This document shows positions 1-6,799 of a stretch of DNA of 64,000 nt, in pieces. The notes under the pieces are model-generated. The model was given only the letters and a program-made list of their open reading frames with translations. It was not told the origin of the DNA and searched no databases. Source of the stretch: JBAZWE01 sp041658605 (GTDB lineage Bacteria > Actinomycetota > Thermoleophilia > BMS3ABIN01); contig JBAZZU010000003.1 in assembly GCA_041658605.1 (NCBI GenBank), positions 32,739-96,738 of the forward strand. Direction: 5' to 3'. A program made the translations under genes and the position numbers. Position 1 is the stretch's first letter, and every line of letters starts with the position of its first letter.

Positions 1-45
1 GAAGGGCACCGCTTCCTTTCGCGGGTCCATGCGGGCGGTGGGCAA

Positions 46-576
46 ATGGCCATCACCCAGGGCCATGCGGACGAGCCGCACGTCAAGAGGCTCCTTCGAG
101 AAAAGTTGATTCAACTCAAGAGGAACCCGGGTCACCACTGGAACGAGTACACGGCGCACCTCACGAAGGAGGGCACGAAGTACCATGAGGCCTATCGAGC
201 CGCGCACGAGCAGACAGGAAAGCAGGAGAGCCTGTTCAAGGGCGTGGTCTGCATCTACATGATCCGCAGTGACACGATGAGGAAAAGCATCCTTGAGAAG
301 GCGGTTATCCCGGCGCTCGACATGGTTCCGGAGGACTTGGAGGAAGACGCTACCCCGAACACCTGGACCGAGAACGGGTATACCGTCTCATGGCGACGGG
401 GCAAGCGCGGGCATGGGTCGGTTACCTTCGAAGGGAACGGGCTGGCTATGCCGTTCGTGATGACCGCTGCGGGCAAGAAGCACGCTCGGATCGTCGCAAG
501 GGACGCGTCGGCGCTGTTGGCGAAGGGCAAGATCCCGCTTCTTGACGGGGTATTCAGGATGCGGAGAAAGACATGA
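46..576 (+). CDS. hypothetical protein, possibly 5'-truncated by window edge
   Basis: A 176-residue basic, soluble protein of unknown function. The same frame stays open leftward to base 1, and the ATG at 46 has only a weak G-rich stretch before it, so this may be the C-terminal part of a longer protein starting outside the window. It has no signal peptide or membrane segment. The N-terminal half is Lys/His/Arg-rich; the C-terminal half looks like a small alpha/beta domain. The stop overlaps the next start by ATGA, so it is translationally coupled to the kinase-like gene. I do not recognise a family. Confidence 0.6.
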   Translation: MAITQGHADEPHVKRLLREKLIQLKRNPGHHWNEYTAHLTKEGTKYHEAYRAAHEQTGKQESLFKGVVCIYMIRSDTMRKSILEKAVIPALDMVPEDLEEDATPNTWTENGYTVSWRRGKRGHGSVTFEGNGLAMPFVMTAAGKKHARIVARDASALLAKGKIPLLDGVFRMRRKT

Positions 577-2384
577 ACCAGATCGCGAATCAGCCGGGCG
601 TTCATCTTGACCATTTGAAGCATAGGTGGGTTCGAGATGAGGACGTGAAACCAGGCACGCGGTTTTATGTGCCTCACCATGAGGAATTGGACGTTCGGTC
701 TGTCAAAGACGGGAAGGCAGAGGTGGGTTTGGTTGGCCACCCCATCACTGTGGACGTGCCTGAAAAGTCGGTGAAGTACTTTCATGCAGACATGCATGGG
801 CAGTTGAACCACAAGCCCGATAGTGGCAACGAGCATGTTGACGCCGTAATTAGAGGGGAGGGTGAACACCTCGGCAAGGGCAACGACGGGATCGTTTATC
901 GCCACGGGGAGAAAGTGGTCAAGGTCTCAACGACCGTCCCTTACCAGCCCTTCAACCGTGGGCAGCACAGGACTCCAGAGGAAGCCCTACGGCATCTTCA
1001 AAAGGAGCACGAGGCCCATACGGCACTCCAGGGGATTCCTGGCGTGCCCGAAGTGGATGGGCAAGAGCATGAGGGGCGATACTGGATGGTTAAGCCGCAT
1101 CTTTCGCCTACTGGCGTGGTCGATGAAAAAGAAGCACATCAGGTGCGCGATTCCGTCCGGGCCATGCACGCGAAGGGATGGGTTCTGGGCGATACCGTGC
1201 AGGTTGGCCGAGACAAGTCGGGCGGCATCCAGTTCATGGACCTCGGGTCTGCTCACAAGTCGGATAGCGACTACCAAAGAGAGCACGACGAAGAAAGGTT
1301 GGCCTCGTTCTTCCATCTTCATCGGTTGAAGTACACGGATCCCCCTGCTGAAGTACAGAAAAAGGAGCGGGTAGCACGCACTCTCCTGGACATGGCCATC
1401 AAACACCAGGATCCGGAAAAGGTCAGGGCGCATCGTATTGAGTGGAAACGACTGGCGAGCGAACACAGGATGAACCTCGTCAGAAAAGACGACTTCGACG
1501 GGATGATGGCGTTTGCGGACATTACCGATGCGATGGAGAAACGGCTTGAAAAGGCCATCTTCCTCAACGGCCAAAAGCGCAACCCCAAGGACTTCGACGA
1601 AGCCGCCCTATCTCAAGGCATCCGCGTGGAGATGGAGCACACCGACGATCCGAAGATCGCGATAGAGATCGCGATGGATCACCTTGCCGAGCGTCCGGAC
1701 TACTACGATCGGCTGGAAGAGATGGAAGCGAAGCCGATTCAAAAAGCCATCCTCTCCGGGATCCGCTTTATGTACCTACTACGCAAGTCTCAGCTCAACC
1801 TCTTCGACTGGCACGGCGAACCCGTCCAGCACGAGCACCGCGAGCCGATCCCCACCAGGCCACGCATGGGACCGGGCCCCCTGTTCGCCGAAGAGCGAGC
1901 GTCGGCGCCCGTGCATGCCCCGCTGCCCCCTATGCCTCCTCCGACCTCGCACACCTTCACCTCCAATATTCACGTCAAGAGCCACCTTCGGCGCCTGCCG
2001 TCGGGTGAAGTGGTGGAGGTAGCCGCGCACGAGAGAACAGCCGATCGGGTAACCCACGACGATCCGAAGCCCCGGCAGACGAAGATCACAGAGTACGCCG
2101 ACAAGCCGGCGCTCTTGAAGCCGCCTTCCATGGCACCGCAGCCCCGAGAGATGCCGAAGCCCTTCACGGAAGAGCAGTTAAAAGCGATTGGAGAGGCACG
2201 GGTGCGCCAAGAGGCGGCCGGCGGAACTCCGGGACAAGGAAGGCCCTGGGTACGATGGCCCAGCCAACCAGCGCCTCTCTGCTGCGAAAGCGGGGAGACT
2301 TGGGCCCGCGCACCGGGCAGCGGCAAAGAGCGCCCCGTGGACCTCGCAGGGCGTCCTGCTCCGATGGCAGCAACTGGCGATTGA
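573..2384 (+). CDS. protein kinase-like / DUF5661 multidomain protein
   Basis: A 603-residue multidomain protein. Residues about 100-230 carry a kinase-like pattern: glycine loop GKGNDGIVY (101-109), Lys117 in VVKV, Glu145 in a following helix, a catalytic-loop-like HAKGWVLGD with Asp207, and MDLG with Asp223 in the DFG place. The Asn expected five residues after the catalytic Asp is not obvious. Residues about 335-390 match the DUF5661 pattern (GIRVEMEHT, then DHLAERPDYYDRLEEME). Next come a KSQLNLF motif (about 403), a Pro-rich linker and a module from HVKSHLRR to VAAHERT (about 467-489) that recurs in neighbouring proteins. The last 50 residues are low-complexity and probably out of frame: a +1 shift near 2220 joins it smoothly to the next gene. 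Possibly injected with DNA; that is inference. Confidence 0.7.
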   Translation: MNQIANQPGVHLDHLKHRWVRDEDVKPGTRFYVPHHEELDVRSVKDGKAEVGLVGHPITVDVPEKSVKYFHADMHGQLNHKPDSGNEHVDAVIRGEGEHLGKGNDGIVYRHGEKVVKVSTTVPYQPFNRGQHRTPEEALRHLQKEHEAHTALQGIPGVPEVDGQEHEGRYWMVKPHLSPTGVVDEKEAHQVRDSVRAMHAKGWVLGDTVQVGRDKSGGIQFMDLGSAHKSDSDYQREHDEERLASFFHLHRLKYTDPPAEVQKKERVARTLLDMAIKHQDPEKVRAHRIEWKRLASEHRMNLVRKDDFDGMMAFADITDAMEKRLEKAIFLNGQKRNPKDFDEAALSQGIRVEMEHTDDPKIAIEIAMDHLAERPDYYDRLEEMEAKPIQKAILSGIRFMYLLRKSQLNLFDWHGEPVQHEHREPIPTRPRMGPGPLFAEERASAPVHAPLPPMPPPTSHTFTSNIHVKSHLRRLPSGEVVEVAAHERTADRVTHDDPKPRQTKITEYADKPALLKPPSMAPQPREMPKPFTEEQLKAIGEARVRQEAAGGTPGQGRPWVRWPSQPAPLCCESGETWARAPGSGKERPVDLAGRPAPMAATGD

Positions 2385-3081
2385 CCCTCGCCTGTTGGAT
2401 GATGAGTTCGCCGACGACTTCCCCGGATACAAGAGCCCGAAGCTCCAGGCGGTCATCCAGGCCACGAAGGACCACCTGACGAATCACCCCGAAACCGGCG
2501 CCGTGCTTTTCTGTGAGTACAACGGCGGGATTGAGGCGATGAAGTCGAGCCTGATCGAGGAAGGCTACCGCCCCGAGGACATCGGGGTCTATACGGGCAA
2601 GGTGTCAAGCCAGCGGAAACGGCGCGACCTTCAGAACGACCTGAACAGCGGCAAGATCAAGATCCTCCTTGGCAACACGGCGGCACTTGAGACGGGCGCG
2701 AACCTCCAGAAACGCGCTAACTTTGTCGCTCATCTCAACACGCCATGGGCCCCGGATCGGCTTGTCCAGTCAACCGGGCGAGTCCATCGGCAAGGGCAGG
2801 AACGGAAGGTTACCGTATTTCGCCCGACCGGATCCGAGGTAGAAGAACTCATCGAGCGCGTTGTCTCGCGCAAGCTCCTTCAATCCTCACAGGCGACCGG
2901 CGTAACGATGGCCGCTGACTCTCATGTAGCTGTCTCCATGCGCCGAAAGGGCCGCGAAAAGCTCGACTCCTCCACGATCGCGAAACTGCTGGGAATCGAC
3001 CCGTCGCTGTTGTCGCAGAAGGGCGATGAAGCAGAACGCGAGGCCGCAGAGATCAAGGAAATGAAGAAGAGGAAGAAATGA
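2188..3081 (+). CDS. SNF2/SF2-type helicase C-terminal lobe, probably broken off from the preceding gene
   Basis: From about residue 70 this is a RecA-like helicase C-terminal lobe: GAVLFCEYNGG, IGVYTGKVSSQRKRRDL, ILLGNTAALETGANLQ (motif V) and QSTGRVHRQGQ (motif VI). The N-terminal ATPase lobe, with Walker A and DExH, is absent here and just upstream, so alone it should not be an active helicase. The start shown (TTG at 2188) gives an improbable 197-base overlap with the kinase gene, whereas neighbours overlap by 4. Joining frames near 2220 gives ...QEAA|AELRDKEG..., a continuous 835-residue protein. This may be a one-base insertion, an assembly error or programmed shifting. An internal deletion of the first lobe is likely. 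Confidence 0.7.
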   Translation: MERHGCAKRRPAELRDKEGPGYDGPANQRLSAAKAGRLGPAHRAAAKSAPWTSQGVLLRWQQLAIDPRLLDDEFADDFPGYKSPKLQAVIQATKDHLTNHPETGAVLFCEYNGGIEAMKSSLIEEGYRPEDIGVYTGKVSSQRKRRDLQNDLNSGKIKILLGNTAALETGANLQKRANFVAHLNTPWAPDRLVQSTGRVHRQGQERKVTVFRPTGSEVEELIERVVSRKLLQSSQATGVTMAADSHVAVSMRRKGREKLDSSTIAKLLGIDPSLLSQKGDEAEREAAEIKEMKKRKK

Positions 3082-4799
3082 ACGACTCCGAAGCCACGAA
3101 TCTCCTGCGCGCCTTGGCCCCCGTCGGTGGGTCTCCTGGTGGGTTCGACCCCAAGAAGCGCCGCGTGCTCGTCATGCGGCTTCATCGGTATCTGGTGGAG
3201 GATGGCGGCTACATCCCAGCGTGGCTCAAGAACGAGGCGGCCGAGATGCGGAAGGGCGTGATCCTTTACGTCGAGTTGCACAAGGCCGCTCAACTTGGGC
3301 TCTTCGGTGGTCAGGGTCGGGAGTTTCGCCCGGAGGTGCCGAAGCCGCATGGTGGTGGTAAGCCTCGTGGGCCGCAGCAGACCGGGATGACCTCGGGCGG
3401 GCTCTTCGGCACGGTCTGGGTCAAGGACCATGATCGGGTGGTGAATGGGCACGTCGAGCACGTTGACGGTCATGAGAGGAAGGTGGTGGGGAATGTCCAC
3501 GCGCCCACGTTGACAGGAAAGGAGGAAGGTGGTAGGGTCGAGAGTGAACCTTCTCCGAAAGAGGAAAGCATGACCCGGCACCCTGACGCTCCGGAAGGAT
3601 TCGAACCGGTTGACATGTCCATTCATGGAGCCCATAAGGCACCATCGAACGAAAAGGGGCAACAGGGCTCTTTCAACTACTGGTATCCGACGCTGGAATC
3701 GGCTCGGGCAGGCCAGAAGCACCATGAAGAGCAGCAACGAGTAAAGGGGGATATGAAGCGGGCGCGGGAACATGAGAAGATCGCTCGCGGATCGGCAAAG
3801 TTCATTGAGGCTGAAACTCAACGAAGAGCAAAACTCGCGGCGGCAGAGATTCGGCGCACCGCTGTTCCTTTTGTTCACCCGAGTATCTATGAATATCGGG
3901 ACTACATCAGAGAGCAGGGTGGTTTCGTGGAAGATGGTGGGTGGAAGGTGCCAGCCGCAGCTCACGCCGCCATTACGGAGCACATCGAGGAGCGGAATCG
4001 GAAATTGGCCATCAAGCGCCAAACGAAGCCATCAGTAACCCCACCGGTTCCGGCCGCACTGAAATACATACCCATACAGCACTCGAACACCTACGACTAT
4101 CGGGAAGACATCAAGAAAGCCGGTGGTCGGTGGGACAATAACCAGCGGGTCTGGATGGTCCCGGAAAACAGGCATGCCGAACTAATCGCCAAGATGACGC
4201 CTGCGCCTGCGCCCCCTCCCGCAGCTCCTTTGCCGACGATCGCACCAGGAGAAAAGGAATACACCAGATTTGAGAATGGATCGCGTCGTATGAAGCCCGC
4301 TCATCCGTTGGCTGTCGGAGACGTGGTGTTTCGAGGGGATGGCGCAAACCGAACTTACCAGACGGTCACGAAAGTAAGGCCTTCGCTCTTCCGTTCCGAA
4401 AACGATCAGGAGGACTTTGGAGAAACCGGAAGAGGTGCAGGTTGGTATCATCCGTATACCGTTCGACCTGCTACTGAGGAGGAATCGGCCAACCTCCGCG
4501 GCAAGCACGCAGAAGCAGACGCAAAGGTCAAGGCTGCGACTGCCGCAAAAATGGCGCTACAGTCAGCCATCCAGACGGCGGAATATCCGAAGAAGGCTGA
4601 ACCATCAGGAGAGAGCATCAAGATTGGTCAAAATGAAACAATTCAGGTTGAGCCAGACCTTCAACACGCGTGGCACATCAAGTATAACGGTCGTGATGGC
4701 GACAACTGGGCCTACAACAACCTGGGCGGCCACTCGATCGCGCATCGGTTCCCAATGACTCCTGAACTATCAGGACACATCGAAGCGCTGAAAGTCTAA
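3078..4799 (+). CDS. hypothetical 573-aa protein with GLFGG motif and two repeats resembling DUF5710
   Basis: Starts by ATGA overlap with the helicase fragment. Near residue 68 it has KAAQLGLFGG, followed by a module from VKDHDRVV to VDGHERKV (about 113-137), the same pair of motifs found in the 777-aa protein downstream and in a variant form in the kinase-like protein. Residues about 270-315 and 335-380 are two copies of a motif (Y-x-YRD/ED-I-x-x-x-GG-x-W... and GGRWDNNQRVWMVP) resembling the GARWD...W.VP signature of DUF5710-type domains. An Ala-rich helix and a C-terminal domain of unknown function follow. No catalytic motif is visible. Confidence 0.7.
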   Translation: MNDSEATNLLRALAPVGGSPGGFDPKKRRVLVMRLHRYLVEDGGYIPAWLKNEAAEMRKGVILYVELHKAAQLGLFGGQGREFRPEVPKPHGGGKPRGPQQTGMTSGGLFGTVWVKDHDRVVNGHVEHVDGHERKVVGNVHAPTLTGKEEGGRVESEPSPKEESMTRHPDAPEGFEPVDMSIHGAHKAPSNEKGQQGSFNYWYPTLESARAGQKHHEEQQRVKGDMKRAREHEKIARGSAKFIEAETQRRAKLAAAEIRRTAVPFVHPSIYEYRDYIREQGGFVEDGGWKVPAAAHAAITEHIEERNRKLAIKRQTKPSVTPPVPAALKYIPIQHSNTYDYREDIKKAGGRWDNNQRVWMVPENRHAELIAKMTPAPAPPPAAPLPTIAPGEKEYTRFENGSRRMKPAHPLAVGDVVFRGDGANRTYQTVTKVRPSLFRSENDQEDFGETGRGAGWYHPYTVRPATEEESANLRGKHAEADAKVKAATAAKMALQSAIQTAEYPKKAEPSGESIKIGQNETIQVEPDLQHAWHIKYNGRDGDNWAYNNLGGHSIAHRFPMTPELSGHIEALKV

Positions 4800-4801
4800 T
4801 C

Positions 4802-5080
4802 GTGCTGCTTCTTTTCGTTCTCCTCCTCTCCTGCGCCCCAGAACCGCCAGAAGTCTGCAATATGGTCTCCGTGCCCTGGGAGCGCTCGACGCTCAAGGCG
4901 ATCGAGGTTTACCTCGACTACCTGCCCTGTGAGGCCACGATCGGCTGCGAGTCGCTTAACGGGACCGTGACGATTTACGACCTGGAGCCCGTTTGCGGAG
5001 TCGCCTGCCGGGTATACGGATCCTGCCGCCCGGACGAAACGCCGCTGGAACTTCGATACTCCGCGTGCGACTGCTCATAG
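4802..5080 (+). CDS. small cysteine-rich lipoprotein
   Basis: A 92-residue exported protein. It begins with a short hydrophobic stretch MLLLFVLLLSC and a lipobox-like LLSC with Cys11, so it should be lipidated and face the periplasm. The mature part has eight further cysteines, suggesting disulfides. The start is GTG, three bases after the upstream stop; no strong ribosome site is seen, and the signal sequence is the main reason for this start. The 3' end overlaps the converging methyltransferase by six bases. Small phage lipoproteins of this kind can be lysis or superinfection-exclusion factors; nothing here shows which. Confidence 0.7.
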   Translation: MLLLFVLLLSCAPEPPEVCNMVSVPWERSTLKAIEVYLDYLPCEATIGCESLNGTVTIYDLEPVCGVACRVYGSCRPDETPLELRYSACDCS

Positions 5081-5887
5081 CAGCGTAGTTTGCTCCCGCT
5101 CCTCATCCTGGCCCATTGGCAGACCTATCTGAACGCCAGCGGCCTCGATGCTCTCCAACCTGCGCGCCGCGATGTCGAGATAAGCCGGCTCCGTCTCGAT
5201 CCCGATGTACTGGCGCCCAGAGAGTAATGCAGCCTCTCCGATGGCCCCAGAACCTGCGAAAGGGTCAAGGACCGTGCCGCCATGGGTCACGACGGAAACG
5301 AGCCACGCGCAGACCCTTGGGGGCTTTTCGGTGACGTGCTCGCGGTCCCTTGAAGACGCCTCGGTGACGTAACCGGGCAGGCAGCCGATCCCTGGTCTGT
5401 CGGTCGGCATCGGTCCAAGGGTTCCGACGGCGATGAATTCGCCCGGGTTCCAGAACCAGCCCATCCGAGGCCTTGACGATCCGGGAGGCTTCAACCACGG
5501 GTGGATCCCGCGAAGGATGAACCCGCCCACTTGGAGCGCATCACAGACCGCGCCAACCTGCCGCCAGTCGGAAAAGACGCATGCCGGACTGCCGGGGAGC
5601 ATGACCCGAGTCGCACGGGCCGCAATCTCCCCAAGCCAGATCGTGAAGGATCGCTGGTCTCGGTTGTCGCCTGCGAAGTTCGGAAGGTATTCGGCCTGCG
5701 CGGAATCGGAGCTGAGATACTTCTTGCGGGTGTCTAGCGTTCGATCACCACGGAAGGCACCCCCCGAAGAGTACGGGGGATCCGTGATCAGGGCGTCAAC
5801 GCGGACGCGTTCGCGTTCGAGATCCGCGAGTACGAACAGGGAGTCGCCGTTGTAGAGTTTCCAGGTCTTTCCTTGGGCGTGTAGCAT
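5075..5887 (-). CDS. DNA methyltransferase, N6-adenine/N4-cytosine beta-class
   Basis: A 270-residue site-specific DNA methyltransferase of the N4/N6 family (PF01555-like). The catalytic motif DPPY is at residues 36-39, close to the N-terminus, and the AdoMet-binding motif DPFAGSG is near 208-214, the IV-then-I order of the beta class. HVTEKP (about 184-189) is the usual motif before the AdoMet site. It is an orphan: no restriction gene is adjacent. It probably protects phage DNA or marks it for regulation. It is the only minus-strand gene in the first 40 kb and has its own promoter-like sequence immediately upstream, so it may be expressed early and independently. Confidence 0.9.
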   Translation of the reverse strand: MLHAQGKTWKLYNGDSLFVLADLERERVRVDALITDPPYSSGGAFRGDRTLDTRKKYLSSDSAQAEYLPNFAGDNRDQRSFTIWLGEIAARATRVMLPGSPACVFSDWRQVGAVCDALQVGGFILRGIHPWLKPPGSSRPRMGWFWNPGEFIAVGTLGPMPTDRPGIGCLPGYVTEASSRDREHVTEKPPRVCAWLVSVVTHGGTVLDPFAGSGAIGEAALLSGRQYIGIETEPAYLDIAARRLESIEAAGVQIGLPMGQDEEREQTTLL

Positions 5888-5893
5888 GGTGGA

Positions 5894-5921
5894 AGTGTAA
5901 CACGTTGCATGGAGAGGTCAA
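5894..5921 (-). promoter_or_regulatory. sigma70-like promoter for the methyltransferase
   Basis: On the minus strand, -35 TTGACC (5916-5921), a 16-base spacer and -10 TACACT (5894-5899). The expected transcription start falls at about the ATG (5887), so the message may be leaderless. The same -10 hexamer occurs at 45785. Confidence 0.5.
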
Positions 5922-5964
5922 GGTGGCACGGTCTTTGCTACACCTTTCAGTGAAAGGAAAGACC

Positions 5965-6056
5965 ATGGAAACCCTCATCGCGGCGGGATCGGCTCCGGCC
6001 ATCCTCATGTCGAGTTCTTCGTTCCCGTCTACCGAATCCACGCGAGCAAGCCATGA
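5965..6056 (+). pseudogene. possible tiny frame-broken ORF before the zinc-ribbon gene
   Basis: An ATG at 5965 follows a good AAGGAAAG ribosome site but reads into a long unlikely frame. One base over, the sequence reads GHPHVEFFVPVYRIHASKP and stops with a TGA that overlaps the next ATG in ATGA style, as intact genes here do. That second frame has no start codon. A single-base indel in a peptide gene of about 30 residues would explain this. Very short, so weak. Confidence 0.25.
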
Positions 6057-6268
6057 CCTGCCCCCGCTGCCACCAGCAATTCACCCCGACAGCAGAGGAG
6101 TCCAAGTGCCCCGACTGCGAGCGGGAGATCCTTCGTCGCAGGTACGAGATCGCCAGGATCCGCCGACATGGCGAGACCTGGCTTCTCGTCTCCCCGCGCC
6201 ATGTTCTCGCGGGTGGGTTCGCCTCGCGCGAGCAGGCCGAGAGGTTCCGTTCCGCCAGGGTGGGGTAG
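6053..6268 (+). CDS. zinc-ribbon protein
   Basis: A 71-residue protein starting MTCPRC with a second pair CPDC at residues 19-22, a four-cysteine zinc ribbon. The remainder is basic and ends in a small strand-helix unit (GETWLLVSPRHVLAGGFASREQAERF) that looks like a surface-binding domain. It may bind nucleic acid or a host protein; no specific family is recognised. It precedes the DUF1643 gene by seven bases and is probably co-transcribed with it. Confidence 0.65.
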   Translation: MTCPRCHQQFTPTAEESKCPDCEREILRRRYEIARIRRHGETWLLVSPRHVLAGGFASREQAERFRSARVG

Positions 6269-6275
6269 ATCCGGA

Positions 6276-6773
6276 ATGGACCTCTTCAACCATCAAGGCG
6301 CCGTCTTCTCGGAGGATCGCGTCTACCGCTATCGGCTCTGGCGGCATCCTCCTGATACCCGGTTCGCCGCGTTCATCGGGCTCAACCCGAGCACCGCTGA
6401 CGAAACCCAGAACGACCCGACCGTGACCCGTTGTATCGGGTTCGCTCGGTCGTGGGGTCTTGCGGGCATGGAGATGTTGAACCTTTACGGGTTTCGCTCG
6501 ACGGATCCCGATCCGATGTTCAAGCACTCTGCTCCTATAGGACCGGGCAACGACGAGGCGATCCTGGCGGTCGCTCGTGAGGCGTCGATCGTGATCGGCT
6601 GCTGGGGCGCGTTTCCTCAAGCCCGCATCCGTGCTATCGAGGTTCATAGGATGCTTTCCTCTGCCGGTATCGTGCTTCATGCTCTGCAATTGACTTCGCA
6701 GGGTTGGCCTCGGCATCCTCTCTACCTCTGCCGAGACCGGGAGCCCTTTCCATGGAGGATCCCTGCGGGGTAA
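6276..6773 (+). CDS. DUF1643 family protein
   Basis: A 165-residue protein matching DUF1643: GLNPSTADETQNDPTV near residues 34-49, then CIGFARSWG, MLNLYGFRSTDP, a GPGNDEAI segment and an IGCWGAF strand. The family is widespread in phages and bacteria; its biochemical function is not known to me. The ATG at 6276 is chosen because conservation begins there; the same frame is open further left over the zinc-ribbon gene but reads as low-complexity sequence. No signal peptide or membrane segment. Confidence 0.85.
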   Translation: MDLFNHQGAVFSEDRVYRYRLWRHPPDTRFAAFIGLNPSTADETQNDPTVTRCIGFARSWGLAGMEMLNLYGFRSTDPDPMFKHSAPIGPGNDEAILAVAREASIVIGCWGAFPQARIRAIEVHRMLSSAGIVLHALQLTSQGWPRHPLYLCRDREPFPWRIPAG

Positions 6774-6799
6774 AGAGGTAACACCATTCGAGGGTTCCC

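Noticed and set aside
5905..6426. 173-residue plus-strand frame over the zinc-ribbon and DUF1643 starts
   Set aside because: Overlaps two better-supported genes over most of its length and reads as Pro/Ser/Arg-rich. Only its first ATG with a ribosome site is of interest and is listed separately.
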